Shown here: positions 27,961 to 37,602 of the stretch, in pieces
How positions within the stretch are numbered: the stretch's first letter is position 1
Layout: each line of letters opens with the position of its first letter
Assembly: GCF_900182665.1 (NCBI RefSeq)
Contig: NZ_FXTL01000003.1
Coordinates: 62,001 to 126,000, forward strand
Direction of reading: 5' to 3'
DNA length: 64,000 nt
From: Propioniciclava tarda
GTDB lineage: Bacteria; Actinomycetota; Actinomycetes; Propionibacteriales; Propionibacteriaceae
Notes under the pieces: model-generated
The model's database searches: none
What the model saw: the letters and a program-made list of their open reading frames with translations, nothing else
What the model was told of the DNA's origin: nothing
Made by a program: the position numbers and the translations under genes

Positions 27961-29180
27961 CAGACGCTCGCCTTCTCGGGTGCCGGGGTGGTGGGCTCCC
28001 ACTCGTCGTTGACGTTGTGGGGGTCGACGATGTCGCGACGGCTGTGCAGGAACATCCACAGCGCAAGCCCGACCATGATGCCGAAGATGACGATCGGTCC
28101 CCAGATGGGCCCGAGCAGCGGGTCGAGCAGGTACATCAGGGCGCCGACCGCGCCTGCGCACGGCAGGGTGATCAGCCAGGCGATGACCATGCGTCCGGCC
28201 ACGCGCCAGCGCACCTTGCCGCCGGGCGCGCCCAGCCCGGTGCCCATGATGGATCCGGTGGCGACGTGCGTCGTCGACAGGGCGAAGCCCAACTGGCTCG
28301 ACGCGAGGATGACGCAGGCGGAGGACGACTCAGCGGCCACGCCCTGCGGCGGGGAGATCTCGACGAGGCCCTTGCCCATCGTGCGGATGATGCGCCAGCC
28401 GCCGAGGAAGGTGCCGAGCGCGATGGCGATGGCGCAAGCGACCTTGACCTCCCAGGGAATCGCGTGGGTGTCGTGCCACATCCCCGCCCCGATGAGGGCC
28501 AGCGTGATGACGCCCATCGTCTTCTGGGCGTCGTTCGTGCCGTGCGACAGCGACACCAGGGACGCCGTGCCGATCTGTCCCCACTTGAAGCCCGCGTTGG
28601 CGTAGCGCTGCGAGATCGTGCGGCTCAGTCGCATGACGAGCCAGGTGCCCGTCGCGGCGACGATCCCGGCGATGACGGGAGCAAAGAGGGCGGGCAGGAC
28701 GACCTTGCCGATCACGCCGTCCAGCTTCGCGCCGGTGCCGATCCACTTGACCGCGTTCGGGCCGACGGCCGCGAGCGTCGAGCCGATGAGGCCGCCGAAC
28801 AGGGCGTGCGAGGAGCTCGACGGCAGGCCGAACAGCCAGGTGAGGAGGTTCCACGTGATCGCGCCCGCCAGGCCAGCCAGCAGGATCACCAGCAGCAGGT
28901 GGCCACCGCCGGCGAGGAACTCGCCCTTGGGCGAGCCATCCGCGTTCTGGATCTTGATCACCGAGTTGGTGACCGTGAGGGCCACCTCGACGGACAGAAA
29001 AGCGCCGACCAAGTTGAGGACGGCGCTCAGGGTGACCGCTGCCTTGGGGGTCAGCGCTCGGGTGGCGATCGACGTCGCCATGGCGTTCGCGGTGTCGTGG
29101 AAGCCGTTGGTGAAATCGAAGGCGAGTGCGGTGAGCACGACCAGTCCCAGCAGGATCAACTCGGGGGTCACGTTGCTCAT
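27960..29180 (-). CDS. inorganic phosphate transporter, PiT family
   Basis: A 406-residue low-affinity phosphate:cation symporter of the PiT family. The duplicated signature is visible: [20 protein letters not shown] at residues ~16-35 (GFHDTANA) and [17 protein letters not shown] near residue 220 (GxNDAQK). Two further features are [20 protein letters not shown] and the late [17 protein letters not shown] segments. I chose MSNVTPEL at 29178-29180 because the upstream in-frame residues are not membrane-like and the first helix starts at once. The small membrane protein follows on the same transcript. Confidence 0.88.
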   Translation of the reverse strand: MSNVTPELILLGLVVLTALAFDFTNGFHDTANAMATSIATRALTPKAAVTLSAVLNLVGAFLSVEVALTVTNSVIKIQNADGSPKGEFLAGGGHLLLVILLAGLAGAITWNLLTWLFGLPSSSSHALFGGLIGSTLAAVGPNAVKWIGTGAKLDGVIGKVVLPALFAPVIAGIVAATGTWLVMRLSRTISQRYANAGFKWGQIGTASLVSLSHGTNDAQKTMGVITLALIGAGMWHDTHAIPWEVKVACAIAIALGTFLGGWRIIRTMGKGLVEISPPQGVAAESSSACVILASSQLGFALSTTHVATGSIMGTGLGAPGGKVRWRVAGRMVIAWLITLPCAGAVGALMYLLDPLLGPIWGPIVIFGIMVGLALWMFLHSRRDIVDPHNVNDEWEPTTPAPEKASV

Positions 29181-29407
29181 CGTAAGGGCATCCGAGCGCC
29201 CGTCTGCAACCGTCCGGACGCCTCCCGTTGCCGCCCCGTTCATGCCGGACGCCTCCGGGGGAACGTTTGCCCTACTGGGAGCACTAGTTCTCCTTGCCGA
29301 TACGGAAAGGGCTTGTCAGACGGGGATTTCGTGCCGTGTCGGTTCGATCCGTCCCAACATCGACGCCGCCGACCGTCGCGGTGGGAGAGGCGCCGATCCT
29401 GCGGCGA

Positions 29408-29413
29408 TAGTCT
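29408..29413 (+). promoter_or_regulatory. -10 box TAGTCT, leaderless promoter of metG
   Basis: TAGTCT ends 7 nt before the metG ATG at 29421. No T-box leader or ribosome site can fit between promoter and gene. Confidence 0.55.
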
Positions 29414-29420
29414 TGCGCGC

Positions 29421-31214
29421 ATGACCTCTTCGATCCTGACGCTCGCGGCGTGGCCGTACGCCAACGGCCCGCGGCACATCGGCCACGTCTCCGGGTTCGC
29501 GGTGCCGTCCGACGTGTTCGCGCGCTACCAGCGGATGGCCGGTAACGACGTGCTGTTCGTGTCGGGCACTGACGAGCACGGCACGGCGATCCAGGTCAAA
29601 GCCGACTCCGAGGGGCTGACGGCCCGCCAGACGGCCGACAAGTACCACCAGGTCATTGTCGAGGACCTCGCCGGGCTCGGCCTGTCCTACGACCTCTACA
29701 CGCGCACCACGACGCTGAACCACCGCGCCGTCGTGCAGGAGCTGTTCCGGTCGCTGCACCGCAACGGCTACGTGGTGGCGAAAAAGCAGCTGGGCGCCAT
29801 CTCGCCGTCCACCGGACGCACCCTGGCCGACCGCTACATCGAGGGCACCTGCCCGTTCTGTGGCGATCCCGGGGCCCGCGGCGACCAGTGCGACAACTGC
29901 GGACGCCAGCTCGACCCGTCCGATCTGAAGAACCCGCACAGCCGCATCGACGGCGAGGTGCCGGAGTTCCGCGAGACCGAGCACTTCTTCCTCGACCTGC
30001 CCGCGTTGGCCGAGCAGCTGCAGGCCTGGCTGGCGACGCGCCAGGACTGGCGTCCGAACGTCATCCGGTTCTCGACGCAGTTCGCCAAGGAACTCCAGCC
30101 GCGCGCGATCACGCGTGACCTGGACTGGGGCATCCCGATCCCCGTCGAGGGCTGGGAAGACGACGCGATGAAGCGCATCTACGTGTGGTTCGACGCGGTC
30201 ATCGGCTACCTCTCGGCGTCCGTCGAGTGGGCGCGGCGCCAGGGGCGTCCGGACGCCTGGAAGAAGTGGTGGCACGACGCCGGCGCCGAGTCCTACTACT
30301 TCATGGGCAAGGACAACATCACCTTTCACACGGTGATCTGGCCGGGCATCCTGCTGGGCGCGAATGGCCAAGGCTCCCTGGGTGGGACGCCGTCGGAGGT
30401 CCTCGGGACGCTCGATCTGCCCACCGAGATCGTCAGCTCTGAGTTCCTGACGATGTCGGGCTCGAAGTTCAGCTCCTCGCGCAACAAGGTCATCTACGTC
30501 ACCGACTTCCTGCGCGACTTCGGTCCGGACGCCCTGCGGTACTTCATCGCCGTCGCGGGCCCCGAGAACCAGGACACGGACTTCACCTGGGACGAGTTCA
30601 TTCGCCGCGTGAACTTCGAGCTCGCCAACGAGTGGGGCAACCTCGTCAACCGGTCGATCTCGATGGCGCACAAGAACAACGGCGCGATTCCGGCCGCCCA
30701 CGAGCTGACGGACGCCGACCGCGCGCTGCTCGAGGCGTCCAAGCTGGCCTTTGAGACGGTGGGGGAGCTCCTGAAGCGCGCCCGGCTCAAGCAGGCCATC
30801 GGTGAGGCGATGCGGGTGGTCGGGCTGGCGAACAAGTACCTCTCGGATTCGGAGCCCTGGAAGCTCAAGGACGACACCGAGCGGCGCGACACCGTGCTGC
30901 ACGTCGCGCTGCAGGTCGTGAGCGACTGCAACACGCTGCTGACGCCGTTCCTGCCGCACGCGTCCCAGAAGGTCTTCGAGGCGCTCGGCGGCGAGGGGGT
31001 CTGGGCGGCGCTGCCGGTCATCACCATGGTCGACGAGGACGGCGGGCCGTCCTACCCGGTGTTGACGGGCGACTACGCGTCCGAACAGGCGGTGTGGGCG
31101 TCGCGTCCGATCGTCGCCGGGACGCCGTTGGCCAAGCCGTCGCCGATCTTCGCCAAGCTGGACGAGAAGCTGGGCCAGACCGGTCCGGAGTGGGCGCCGG
31201 TCGAGCCGAGCTGA
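29421..31214 (+). CDS. metG: methionyl-tRNA synthetase
   Basis: Charges both initiator and elongator tRNA-Met. The 597-residue class I synthetase has the HIGH equivalent [20 protein letters not shown] at residues ~12-31, a zinc knuckle [20 protein letters not shown] near residue 145, the [16 protein letters not shown] active-site wall and a KMSKS equivalent reading [10 protein letters not shown] near residue 352. It lacks the C-terminal EMAP dimerisation domain of E. coli MetG, which is normal for actinobacteria. The ATG is preceded by TAGTCT at leaderless spacing. It is monocistronic; a vapC remnant on the other strand follows its stop. Confidence 0.96.
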   Translation: MTSSILTLAAWPYANGPRHIGHVSGFAVPSDVFARYQRMAGNDVLFVSGTDEHGTAIQVKADSEGLTARQTADKYHQVIVEDLAGLGLSYDLYTRTTTLNHRAVVQELFRSLHRNGYVVAKKQLGAISPSTGRTLADRYIEGTCPFCGDPGARGDQCDNCGRQLDPSDLKNPHSRIDGEVPEFRETEHFFLDLPALAEQLQAWLATRQDWRPNVIRFSTQFAKELQPRAITRDLDWGIPIPVEGWEDDAMKRIYVWFDAVIGYLSASVEWARRQGRPDAWKKWWHDAGAESYYFMGKDNITFHTVIWPGILLGANGQGSLGGTPSEVLGTLDLPTEIVSSEFLTMSGSKFSSSRNKVIYVTDFLRDFGPDALRYFIAVAGPENQDTDFTWDEFIRRVNFELANEWGNLVNRSISMAHKNNGAIPAAHELTDADRALLEASKLAFETVGELLKRARLKQAIGEAMRVVGLANKYLSDSEPWKLKDDTERRDTVLHVALQVVSDCNTLLTPFLPHASQKVFEALGGEGVWAALPVITMVDEDGGPSYPVLTGDYASEQAVWASRPIVAGTPLAKPSPIFAKLDEKLGQTGPEWAPVEPS

Positions 31215-31215
31215 C

Positions 31216-31398
31216 CTACCAGGTCAGGATCCGGGGGACCTCAAGGGCGGAGATCGCCCGGTTGACCGTGACCAGCGTGGCGTTCTCGATGATCGCCTGT
31301 GCCACCAGGAGCCGGTCGAAAGGTCCTGATGGGACCAGGACATTGAGCCCGCGGGAAGGGCATGGCGGGAGGTGAACGGCCAGGCCATCAGGCCTAGC
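31216..31398 (-). pseudogene. C-terminal remnant of a VapC-type PIN-domain toxin
   Basis: Reading the minus strand up from the TAG at 31216-31218, the last ~37 residues are SGPFDRLLVAQAIIENATL followed by VTVNRAISALEVPRILTW. This is the typical VapC C-terminus (DPFDRLLIAQA...LVT.D....Y.V), except that Gly replaces the PIN-domain Asp of DPFD. An upstream stop at 31399-31401 leaves no room for the N-terminal half with the catalytic acid residues, and no start codon or VapB antitoxin is seen. It is a dead fragment left 1 nt past the metG stop. Confidence 0.65.
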
Positions 31399-31465
31399 TC
31401 ATCCGTCTCTGCATCCCTGGTCCAAACCGGGTTAGTCAACCTGGTGGTGAGGCAAGGTCACGCGT

Positions 31466-32446
31466 CTAGGTGGCGTCCGTCTGGCGCGCATACCGGGACG
31501 CCAGCGCCGAGCAGGCCATGAGTTGCGCCTGGTGGAAGACCATCAACGGCAGCATGATCAGGCCGATGGGATGCCCCGCGAACAGGACCGTCGCCATCGG
31601 CAGCCCGGTCGCGAGCGACTTCTTGGTCCCACACATCTGGATCGCGATGGCGTCCGCGCGGTTGAAGCCGAGCCGGCGCGCGGTCACCCAGGTCAGCCCC
31701 AGCATGAGCGCCAGCACGACGAGGCACACGGCCACGAGCACGACGATGTCCGCGACGCCCACCATGCCCCAGATGCCCTCGCGCATGCCGGCGCTGAACG
31801 CCGAGTAGACCACCAGGACGATCGAGCCCTGATCGAACAGCTTGAGCTTCTTGTGGCGGGCGACGAATGCGCCGGTCCAGCGGCGCGACGCCTGACCCAG
31901 GACGAACGGCAGCAGGATCTGGACGCAGATGTCCACGATCGACCCAAACCCCACCGACGCGTTCCCCGTCGTGTTCATCAGGGCGATCGCCAGAAGGGGC
32001 GTCACGAACACCCCCAAGAGATTGGACGCCGACGCGCTGACGATCGCGCCCGCCACGTTGCCCTTCGCGATGGACGTGAAGTTGATCGAGCTCTGAACGG
32101 TCGACGGGCACAGCGTCACGTACAGCAGGCCCGGGTAGAGCGCGGCCGACAGTGGCGCCGGCGAGAGGGCGCCCAGCGCCAGGCCGAGAAGCGGGAACAC
32201 GACGAACGTGAACCCCAGGATCGTCAGGTGCAGGCGCCAGTGCTTGAGGCCCTTGATGGCCTCCTCGGGGTGCATCCGGGCGCCGTAGAGGAAGAACAGG
32301 CAGAAGATCGCGACCTTCGTCGCCCACGCGACGACGTCAACCATGGCGCCGCGCGCGGGGAGGAATGACGCGATGACGGCCGCCGCCAGGATCGCCAGCA
32401 GGAAGGGGTCGATCCTCAGTTTGCCCGGCGCAGCCACGAGGGCCAC
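31466..32446 (-). CDS. SBF-like transporter (YfeH / bile acid:sodium symporter superfamily)
   Basis: A 326-residue membrane protein with about ten hydrophobic segments, of the SBF_like (YfeH/SLC10A7-type) group. LRIDPFLLAILAAAVIASFL opens the protein, LLYVTLCPSTVQSSINFTSI is the conserved first cross-over motif with the substrate-site polar residues, and QMCGTKKSLATGLPMATVLF is the second. Substrates of bacterial members are largely unknown. It is stand-alone and divergent from the TrmH-type gene; only 10 bp separate the two start codons, so their promoters must overlap coding sequence. Confidence 0.82.
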   Translation of the reverse strand: MALVAAPGKLRIDPFLLAILAAAVIASFLPARGAMVDVVAWATKVAIFCLFFLYGARMHPEEAIKGLKHWRLHLTILGFTFVVFPLLGLALGALSPAPLSAALYPGLLYVTLCPSTVQSSINFTSIAKGNVAGAIVSASASNLLGVFVTPLLAIALMNTTGNASVGFGSIVDICVQILLPFVLGQASRRWTGAFVARHKKLKLFDQGSIVLVVYSAFSAGMREGIWGMVGVADIVVLVAVCLVVLALMLGLTWVTARRLGFNRADAIAIQMCGTKKSLATGLPMATVLFAGHPIGLIMLPLMVFHQAQLMACSALASRYARQTDAT

Positions 32447-32456
32447 CCTAGTCGCC

Positions 32457-33257
32457 GTGCCCCTCGTGCCGATCGACGACCCGTCCGACCCGCGGCTGGC
32501 CGACTACGTGTCGCTGCGGGACGTGTCCCTGCGCCGCTCGCTGGAGTCGGAGCGGGGACTGTTCATCGCCGAGGGCGAGAAGGTCATCCGGCGCGCGGTC
32601 TCGGCCGGGCATCGACCGCGGTCGTTCCTGCTGGCCGAGCGCTGGTTGCCCGGTCTCGCCGACATTCTGGACGCCGACGCGTCCGTCCCCGTCTACGTCG
32701 TCTCCGAGGCCCTGGCGGAGGCCGTCACCGGCTTCCACGTCCACCGGGGCGCTCTGGCGTCCCTGCATCGGGCGGAACCGGCGCCCATGGCGTCCCTGCT
32801 CGGGCTGAGTCGGCTGATGCTGGCCGAGGACATCGTCGACCACACCAACGTGGGCGCGATCATCCGCAACGCCGCGGGCCTGGGCTGGGACGGCGTCTTG
32901 CTGTCGCCGCGGGCCGCAGACCCGCTGTACCGCCGCTCGGTGAAGGTGTCGATGGGGACGGTCTTCTCCCTGCCCTGGGCGCGCGTGGACGACTGGGCGA
33001 CGGCGATCCCGGCGCTGCAGTCGTCCGGGTTCGTGGTCGTCGCGTTGGCGCTGACGCCGGACGCCGTCGCGCTCGACGAGTTCGCGGCGCGTTCGCGCCC
33101 GGAGAAGCTCTGCCTGGTCGTCGGCACCGAGGGCGAGGGCCTGTCGCGACGCTGGATCGAGCAGGCGGACGCCCGCGTGCAGATCCCGATGTCGCACGGC
33201 GTCGACTCGCTGAACGTCGCTGCGGCAACGGCGATCGCCTGCTACGCGCTGCGCTGA
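32457..33257 (+). CDS. TrmH/SpoU family RNA methyltransferase
   Basis: A 266-residue AdoMet-dependent 2'-O-ribose methyltransferase with a deep trefoil-knot fold, probably acting on rRNA or tRNA. After a substrate-binding N-terminal domain (SLESERGLFIAEGEKVIRRA), the three SPOUT motifs are DHTNVGAIIRNAAGLGWDGV (motif 1, catalytic Arg), LVVGTEGEGLSRRWIEQA (motif 2) and IPMSHGVDSLNVAAATAIA (motif 3). The exact nucleotide target is not assignable. GTG 32457 is chosen because the family's N-terminus begins there; an in-frame ATG lies upstream but inside the divergent transporter. Confidence 0.85.
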   Translation: MPLVPIDDPSDPRLADYVSLRDVSLRRSLESERGLFIAEGEKVIRRAVSAGHRPRSFLLAERWLPGLADILDADASVPVYVVSEALAEAVTGFHVHRGALASLHRAEPAPMASLLGLSRLMLAEDIVDHTNVGAIIRNAAGLGWDGVLLSPRAADPLYRRSVKVSMGTVFSLPWARVDDWATAIPALQSSGFVVVALALTPDAVALDEFAARSRPEKLCLVVGTEGEGLSRRWIEQADARVQIPMSHGVDSLNVAAATAIACYALR

Positions 33258-33306
33258 CTGCGGTTCGGCGCCCGCGCACCCGCTGGCCAGCGGCATCGCC
33301 CCGTGT

Positions 33307-33312
33307 GAGGAT
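33307..33312 (+). promoter_or_regulatory. -10-like GAGGAT, possible leaderless promoter of the globin gene
   Basis: GAGGAT keeps the essential A2 and T6 of a -10 box and ends 6 nt before ATG 33319. As a ribosome site it would be oddly placed (GAGG is 8 nt away), so both readings are possible. Confidence 0.35.
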
Positions 33313-33318
33313 GCGCCC

Positions 33319-33759
33319 ATGATGACGATCTTCGAGGCCGCCGGCGGGATGGCCGGACTGCTCGGGCTCGCCCACGCGTGGCACCGGCGCGCGTACGCCG
33401 ACGAGGTGGTGGGCCACGCGTTCGCCCACGGGGACCTGCTCGACCCGGACGGCGCCAAGGTCGCGGCCTACTGGGCTGAGGCGCTCGGCGGGCCAGCGGA
33501 GTACTCGCGCCTGATGGGCGGCGAGTCGTACGCGCTGCGTCGTCACGCCGGCAACGGCGTGCATCCGGACTTCGACGCCCGGGGCGAAGCGGTCTTCGAC
33601 GCGGCTGTCGACGACTGCTTCGAGGGGGAGTTGGCGGTGACGCTCAAGGCGTACTTCCGCTGGGCGAACCGCCACATGACGGCTTACCCGCACGCCGTCG
33701 AGGACGTTCCGGACGGCCTGACCGTGCCGCACTGGGATTGGGGCGGGCCCGTCGGCTAG
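33319..33759 (+). CDS. truncated-hemoglobin-like globin (group II type)
   Basis: A 146-residue protein of the two-over-two (truncated) globin family, binding heme and handling O2 or NO. The N-terminus MTIFEAAGGMAGLLGLAHAW and AFAHG, followed by VAAYWAEALGGPAEYSRLMG, match the group II actinobacterial subgroup; YALRRHAGNGVH is the likely proximal-histidine segment. The tail after KAYFRWANRHMTAYP is longer than in minimal trHbs. It is a single-gene unit, followed by REP-like repeats. Confidence 0.75.
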   Translation: MMTIFEAAGGMAGLLGLAHAWHRRAYADEVVGHAFAHGDLLDPDGAKVAAYWAEALGGPAEYSRLMGGESYALRRHAGNGVHPDFDARGEAVFDAAVDDCFEGELAVTLKAYFRWANRHMTAYPHAVEDVPDGLTVPHWDWGGPVG

Positions 33760-33885
33760 TCCTGTGATTGCGCGCCTGCGGTGCGGGCCAGGGCAGGTTC
33801 GAGCGGGGAAGCGTGGGCTGTCACGGCCGGGCTCCGCGCCGCTCACGGTGAGCCCGTGCGGGTGAGGGACGCCCTGACATCGCCG

Positions 33886-33984
33886 GCTGGAGCCTGTCGA
33901 CACCGCAATGTGCCCGGGGCTTCGACAGGCTCAGCCAACGGCTTCCCGCATGGGCAAGGGGCTTCGACCAGCTCAGCCAACGTC
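33886..33984. repeat. REP-like repeat cluster 2 (three units)
   Basis: Two good units of CTTCGACAGGCTCAGCCAAC type (near 33920-33939 and 33962-33981) and one degenerate unit (33889-33901) lie between the globin and def 3' ends. They are the same family as clusters 1 and 3, in the reverse orientation. The surrounding 266-bp gap (33760-34025) holds no plausible gene. Confidence 0.8.
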
Positions 33985-34025
33985 CGACCCCGTTGAACCA
34001 GGGCCTCCCCCCAGTGATCGGGGCC

Positions 34026-34646
34026 TTAGGCCTCGGGGTCCTCGTCGCCCTCGGACGCCGACGTGCGGCGCGGCGTGATGGGCCAGTCCTCGGGGTAGAG
34101 GTGATTGGTCGCGGACTGGCTTTCGTCCAGTTTCCGGCGCGCGCGCGACGACAGTCGATCGCCGAAGACCAGGCCGTTGAGGTGGTCGGTCTCGTGCTGG
34201 AGGCAACGGGCGAGCAGTCCGTCGCCGACCACGACCACGTCGCGCCCCCAGGGGTCCTGCCCGCGGCAGACGCACGTGTCGGGCCTGGCCAGCGACTCGT
34301 AGGCGCCGGGGAAGGACAGACAGCCCTCCTCCTCGGCATCCAGGTGGCGTGCCCTGCCGGTCGGCAACTCGACCACCGGATTGCAGATGGCCCCGACCTG
34401 GCGCTTGGAGTCGGCGTCCGGGCAGTCGTAGATGAACAGCGACACCCCGCGGCCGACCTGCGTGGCGGCCAGTCCGACCCCTTCTGCGGCCTTCATGGTG
34501 GCGAACATGTCGCGCACCAGCGCGCGCAGGTCGTCGTCGAAGTCGACGACGGGCTCCGTCTTGGCGTGCATCACGGGTTCCGACCAGCGGGTGATCCGCA
34601 ACACGGAACCTCCCGAGCGCAGGTCGGCGATGGTCTCGTCAGGCAC
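34026..34646 (-). CDS. def: peptide deformylase
   Basis: Removes the N-formyl group from nascent proteins co-translationally. The 206-residue product has all three motifs: EGVGLAATQVG (motif 1), EEEGCLSFPGAY (motif 2, metal Cys) and LARCLQHETDHLNGLVFGDR (motif 3, HExxH). The GTG at 34644-34646 has a strong AGGAGG site 6-7 nt upstream; an earlier in-frame ATG would precede it. The C-terminal acidic tail SEGDEDPEA is short. It is transcribed toward the repeat cluster, divergent from xerC. Confidence 0.93.
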   Translation of the reverse strand: MPDETIADLRSGGSVLRITRWSEPVMHAKTEPVVDFDDDLRALVRDMFATMKAAEGVGLAATQVGRGVSLFIYDCPDADSKRQVGAICNPVVELPTGRARHLDAEEEGCLSFPGAYESLARPDTCVCRGQDPWGRDVVVVGDGLLARCLQHETDHLNGLVFGDRLSSRARRKLDESQSATNHLYPEDWPITPRRTSASEGDEDPEA

Positions 34647-34742
34647 GCGGTCCTCCTTCGTCAGCGCGCAGCGCCGACATTCTCTCATCCCGGACGCCGT
34701 GGGTCGGACTCCTCACGCTCAGCCTCTGGCACGCTGGCGTCC

Positions 34743-35705
34743 ATGGCGACGGACCAGCAGCGCGGGGCGACGGACCCCACGGCCGACTGGCCGGCGCCCA
34801 TGCGCGCGGACCTTGCCGCCTACCGCAGTCACCTGGCCGACACCCGCAACCTGTCGGCGCACACGGTCCGCGCGTACCTGGGCGACCTCGTCGATCTCGG
34901 AGATCACCTGCTGGCTCACGCTCGCGCCGACTTTGCCGAGGCGGACCTCGCCGCGCTCCGGGCGTGGCTGGCCGCGCAGCACGCGAGGGGTTCCGAGCGC
35001 ACGACGCTGGCCCGGCGGGCCACGGCGGTCCGGGTCTTCTACGCCTGGCTGCACGACCACGGACGCGTGCCGCGGGACCCTGCGGCCGCCCTGCGCTCGC
35101 CCAAACCGGCCCGGACGCTCCCGCCGACGCTGGACCGCGGCCCCACTTCGGCCCTGTTCGAGCACCTCGCCCGACGTGTGGACGAGGCGTCCACCGATCA
35201 CGCGCGCGCCATCGCGCTGCGCGACGCGGCCATCATCGAGCTGCTCTACTCCAGCGGCCTGCGCGTGTCCGAGCTGTGCGGCTTGGACGACCGCGACCTG
35301 GATTGGGATCGCGGCCTCGTCCGCGTGCTGGGTAAGGGCGGCAAGGAGCGGACCGTACCGCTGGGGCGTCCGGCGGCGAACGCCCTCGTGGCCTGGCAGC
35401 GGGAACGCCGGCACCTCGCGGAGTCCGGGTCGCCGCTCTTCGTCGGGGCGCGCGGTGACCGCATTGATCCGCGGGTGGTCCGGCGCGTGGTCCACGAGGC
35501 CCTGGACGCCGTGCCGGACGCCCCTGCTCTGGGTCCGCACGGCCTTCGGCACGCGATGGCGACGCACCTGCTCGAAGGGGGCGCGGATCTCCGCAGCGTC
35601 CAGGAGATGCTCGGGCACGCGTCGTTGGCCACCACGCAGATCTACACCCATGTCTCCAACGAGCGTCTGCGGGCGGCCTTCGAGCAGGCGCATCCGCGGG
35701 CCTGA
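34743..35705 (+). CDS. xerC: tyrosine recombinase XerC
   Basis: Site-specific recombinase that with XerD resolves chromosome dimers at dif. The 320-residue product has an N-terminal core-binding SAM-like domain (AYRSHLADTRNLSAHTVRAY) and a catalytic domain with all active-site residues: SSGLRVSELCGLD (Arg I), GKGGKERTVPLG (Lys), HGLRHAMATHLLEGGADLRS (His-xx-Arg), LGHASLATTQ (His) and IYTHVSNERLR (nucleophilic Tyr). The usual LRHTFATHL motif is LRHAMATHL here, a mild change. Its position before an M23 peptidase and rpsB is typical for actinobacterial xerC. Confidence 0.92.
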   Translation: MATDQQRGATDPTADWPAPMRADLAAYRSHLADTRNLSAHTVRAYLGDLVDLGDHLLAHARADFAEADLAALRAWLAAQHARGSERTTLARRATAVRVFYAWLHDHGRVPRDPAAALRSPKPARTLPPTLDRGPTSALFEHLARRVDEASTDHARAIALRDAAIIELLYSSGLRVSELCGLDDRDLDWDRGLVRVLGKGGKERTVPLGRPAANALVAWQRERRHLAESGSPLFVGARGDRIDPRVVRRVVHEALDAVPDAPALGPHGLRHAMATHLLEGGADLRSVQEMLGHASLATTQIYTHVSNERLRAAFEQAHPRA

Positions 35706-35753
35706 TCCCTCCTAGCACCGTGACGGTCTGAGTCAGCCCCCTCATCACGTCGC

Positions 35754-36245
35754 TCACCCGCCCCTGATCGCCGCGGCGTCGGCGTCCGACAGCAGGATCA
35801 CCTCGCCGCCGAGCAGGCTCAGCGGGTTCAGATACGTCTCGCCCCGCCGTAGTCCCCAGTGCAGACAGACCGGGGCGGCGCACGAGTGCCCCGCTTCGAG
35901 CACGCCCATGACCTGACCCCGCGACACCCGCGTGCCCACGTCGACGGACGCGACCACAGGCTCGTAGGTCGACCGCGTGTCGCCGTGCGCCAGCACCAGC
36001 ACCGGGCGCCCCGCCAGGTCCTGGGCGAAGGTCACGACACCGTCGACGGGAGCCACCACCGCCACGCCTGCGGATGCCGCTAGGTCGACCCCGCGGTGAC
36101 CGGATCCCCACCGCACGTCGGGCGGCGCGAACGCGCCGACCACGCGACCTGGCACCGGCAGGACGCCCCGGGCGGCGGCGTCCGCGGGGGCCGCGGCACC
36201 GATGACGAGGCAGAGGGCGGTCACCAGGGCAATCAGTGTGCGCAT
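35754..36245 (-). CDS. secreted M23 family metallopeptidase
   Basis: A 163-residue exported LytM/M23-type zinc endopeptidase or lytic-enzyme activator acting on peptidoglycan cross-bridges. The signal peptide is MRTLIALVTALCLVIGAAAP with a probable AxA site at residues ~21-26. The zinc site is GSGHRGVDLAA (HxxxD) and CLHWGLRRGETYLNP; the middle HxH histidine lies in LVLAHGD. The ATG 36243-36245 follows a GGAAAGGA ribosome site. CTGACA and TAATGT upstream (complement of 36300-36305 and 36275-36280) make a weak promoter with 19-bp spacing. It is divergent from rpsB, a common arrangement. Confidence 0.85.
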   Translation of the reverse strand: MRTLIALVTALCLVIGAAAPADAAARGVLPVPGRVVGAFAPPDVRWGSGHRGVDLAASAGVAVVAPVDGVVTFAQDLAGRPVLVLAHGDTRSTYEPVVASVDVGTRVSRGQVMGVLEAGHSCAAPVCLHWGLRRGETYLNPLSLLGGEVILLSDADAAAIRGG

Positions 36246-36605
36246 GAGGGTCCTTTCCCTGATCGAGCGCACACACATTAGGCGGGTCGTTCCACCCCTT
36301 GTCAGCTCACAATTGCCCCCCGGCGCTCGGTCCCGACGGCGTCCGCACCTGCCAACAAGCGAGGCGGCGCCGGCAGCGGTTTGGCCGAGCCCAGAAGGCG
36401 GTCGTAGGATGAGCGCTGCGATCCGGCAGATCCGGGTCGACATCGCATGAGCCGAACCGTCGCCAGACGGCTGGTCCCCCGAGGTCCCCGCGAGGGGTGG
36501 GGCGTCCAGGGCCCATCAGGCGGACCGAACAGCTCGGTCCGGACAACTCAGCTGCGGCAATTCCCGCAGGCCGACCGGCCTGCCTGCCGCGAGAAAGGAA
36601 CGGCC
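36246..36605 (+). promoter_or_regulatory. rpsB promoter and structured leader
   Basis: This 360-bp divergent gap has no credible gene. A sigma-A-type promoter reads TTGGCC (36381-36386), 18 nt, TAGGAT (36405-36410), so the rpsB leader would be about 190 nt. It contains a 7-bp hairpin (36522-36528 with 36534-36540) and a nested stem: outer GCGGCA/TGCCGC (36554-36559 with 36585-36590) around inner GCAGGCC/GGCCTGC (36566-36572 with 36577-36583), ending 15 nt before the start codon and next to the GAAAGGA ribosome site. Ribosomal protein S2 autoregulates through its mRNA leader in other bacteria; the same is inferred here. Confidence 0.55.
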
Positions 36606-37565
36606 ATGGCCGTCGTTACCACGCGCCAGCTGCTGGAGGCCGGCGTCCACTTCGGACACCAGACCCGCCGCTGGAACCCCAAGATGAAGCGCTTCATCTT
36701 CAACGAGCGCAACGGCATCTACATCATCGACCTGCAGCAGTCGCTGAAGTACATCGACAACGCCTACGCCTTCGTGAAGGCGACCGTCGCCCGCGGCGGC
36801 CAGATCATGTTCGTCGGCACCAAGAAGCAGGCCCAGGAGGCCATTGCCGAGCAGGCGACCCGCGTCGGGATGCCCTATGTGAACCAGCGTTGGCTGGGCG
36901 GCATGCTCACCAACTACGGCACGATCAGCAAGCGCATCGGCAAGATGAAGGAGCTCGACGCTCTCGACTTCTCCAACGTCGCGGCGTCCGGCCTGACCAA
37001 GAAGGAACTGCTCCAGCAGAAGCGTAAGAAGGAGAAGCTGGAGAAGACCCTCGGTGGCATCAAGGACATGGGCAAGCTGCCCCAGGCCATTTGGATCGTC
37101 GACACCAAGAAGGAGCACCTCGCGATCGACGAGGCGCGCAAGCTGAAGATCCCGATCATCGGCATCCTGGACACCAACTGCGATCCCGACGAGGTCGACT
37201 TCGCGATCCCGGGCAACGACGACGCGATCCGTTCCGTCGCGCTGCTGACCCGCATCATCGCGGACGCCGCCGCCGAGGGTCTGCTGGCCCGCAGCTCCGG
37301 CGGCATGACCACCGGTGAGGTCGCCCAGCCGATGGCCGATTGGGAGCGCGAGCTGCTGGGCGCCGTCGAGCAGCCCACCTCCGAGGCTGAGGCCCTCGAG
37401 GGCAGCGACGCCGAGGGCGCCGCACTGGCCGATGAGGTCACCGCGGGCGTCGAGTCCGCCGCGATCGCCGAGCCGGCGGACGCCGTGGCCGCCGTCGAGG
37501 CTGCCGAGGCCGCGAACGAGTCGGTGGACCCGGTCGTCGAGGCCGCCGCCGACGACGCCAACTGA
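36606..37565 (+). CDS. rpsB: 30S ribosomal protein S2
   Basis: Structural protein of the 30S subunit. The 319 residues open with [20 protein letters not shown] and contain [34 protein letters not shown] and [20 protein letters not shown], all universal S2 blocks. About 60 C-terminal residues (from ~260) are an acidic Ala/Glu-rich tail absent from E. coli S2 (241 aa) but frequent in actinobacteria. ATG 36606 follows a GAAAGGA site. tsf follows after 37 bp with its own ribosome site. Confidence 0.98.
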   Translation: MAVVTTRQLLEAGVHFGHQTRRWNPKMKRFIFNERNGIYIIDLQQSLKYIDNAYAFVKATVARGGQIMFVGTKKQAQEAIAEQATRVGMPYVNQRWLGGMLTNYGTISKRIGKMKELDALDFSNVAASGLTKKELLQQKRKKEKLEKTLGGIKDMGKLPQAIWIVDTKKEHLAIDEARKLKIPIIGILDTNCDPDEVDFAIPGNDDAIRSVALLTRIIADAAAEGLLARSSGGMTTGEVAQPMADWERELLGAVEQPTSEAEALEGSDAEGAALADEVTAGVESAAIAEPADAVAAVEAAEAANESVDPVVEAAADDAN

Positions 37566-37602
37566 ACAGATCCAGGACTAGAACGAGAAAAGAGACGCTC
37601 AC

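Noticed and set aside
29181-29420. T-box or other leader element before metG
   Set aside because: The -10 box lies 7 nt from the start codon, so no leader RNA is expected; no T-box core or specifier hairpin was seen.
31216-31460. Functional VapBC toxin-antitoxin pair
   Set aside because: Only the toxin C-terminus survives and no antitoxin or start codon is present.
34743-35705. Integrase of an integrative element
   Set aside because: Sequence and neighbourhood (M23 peptidase, rpsB) mark it as housekeeping XerC; no att repeats, tRNA or cargo genes are seen.
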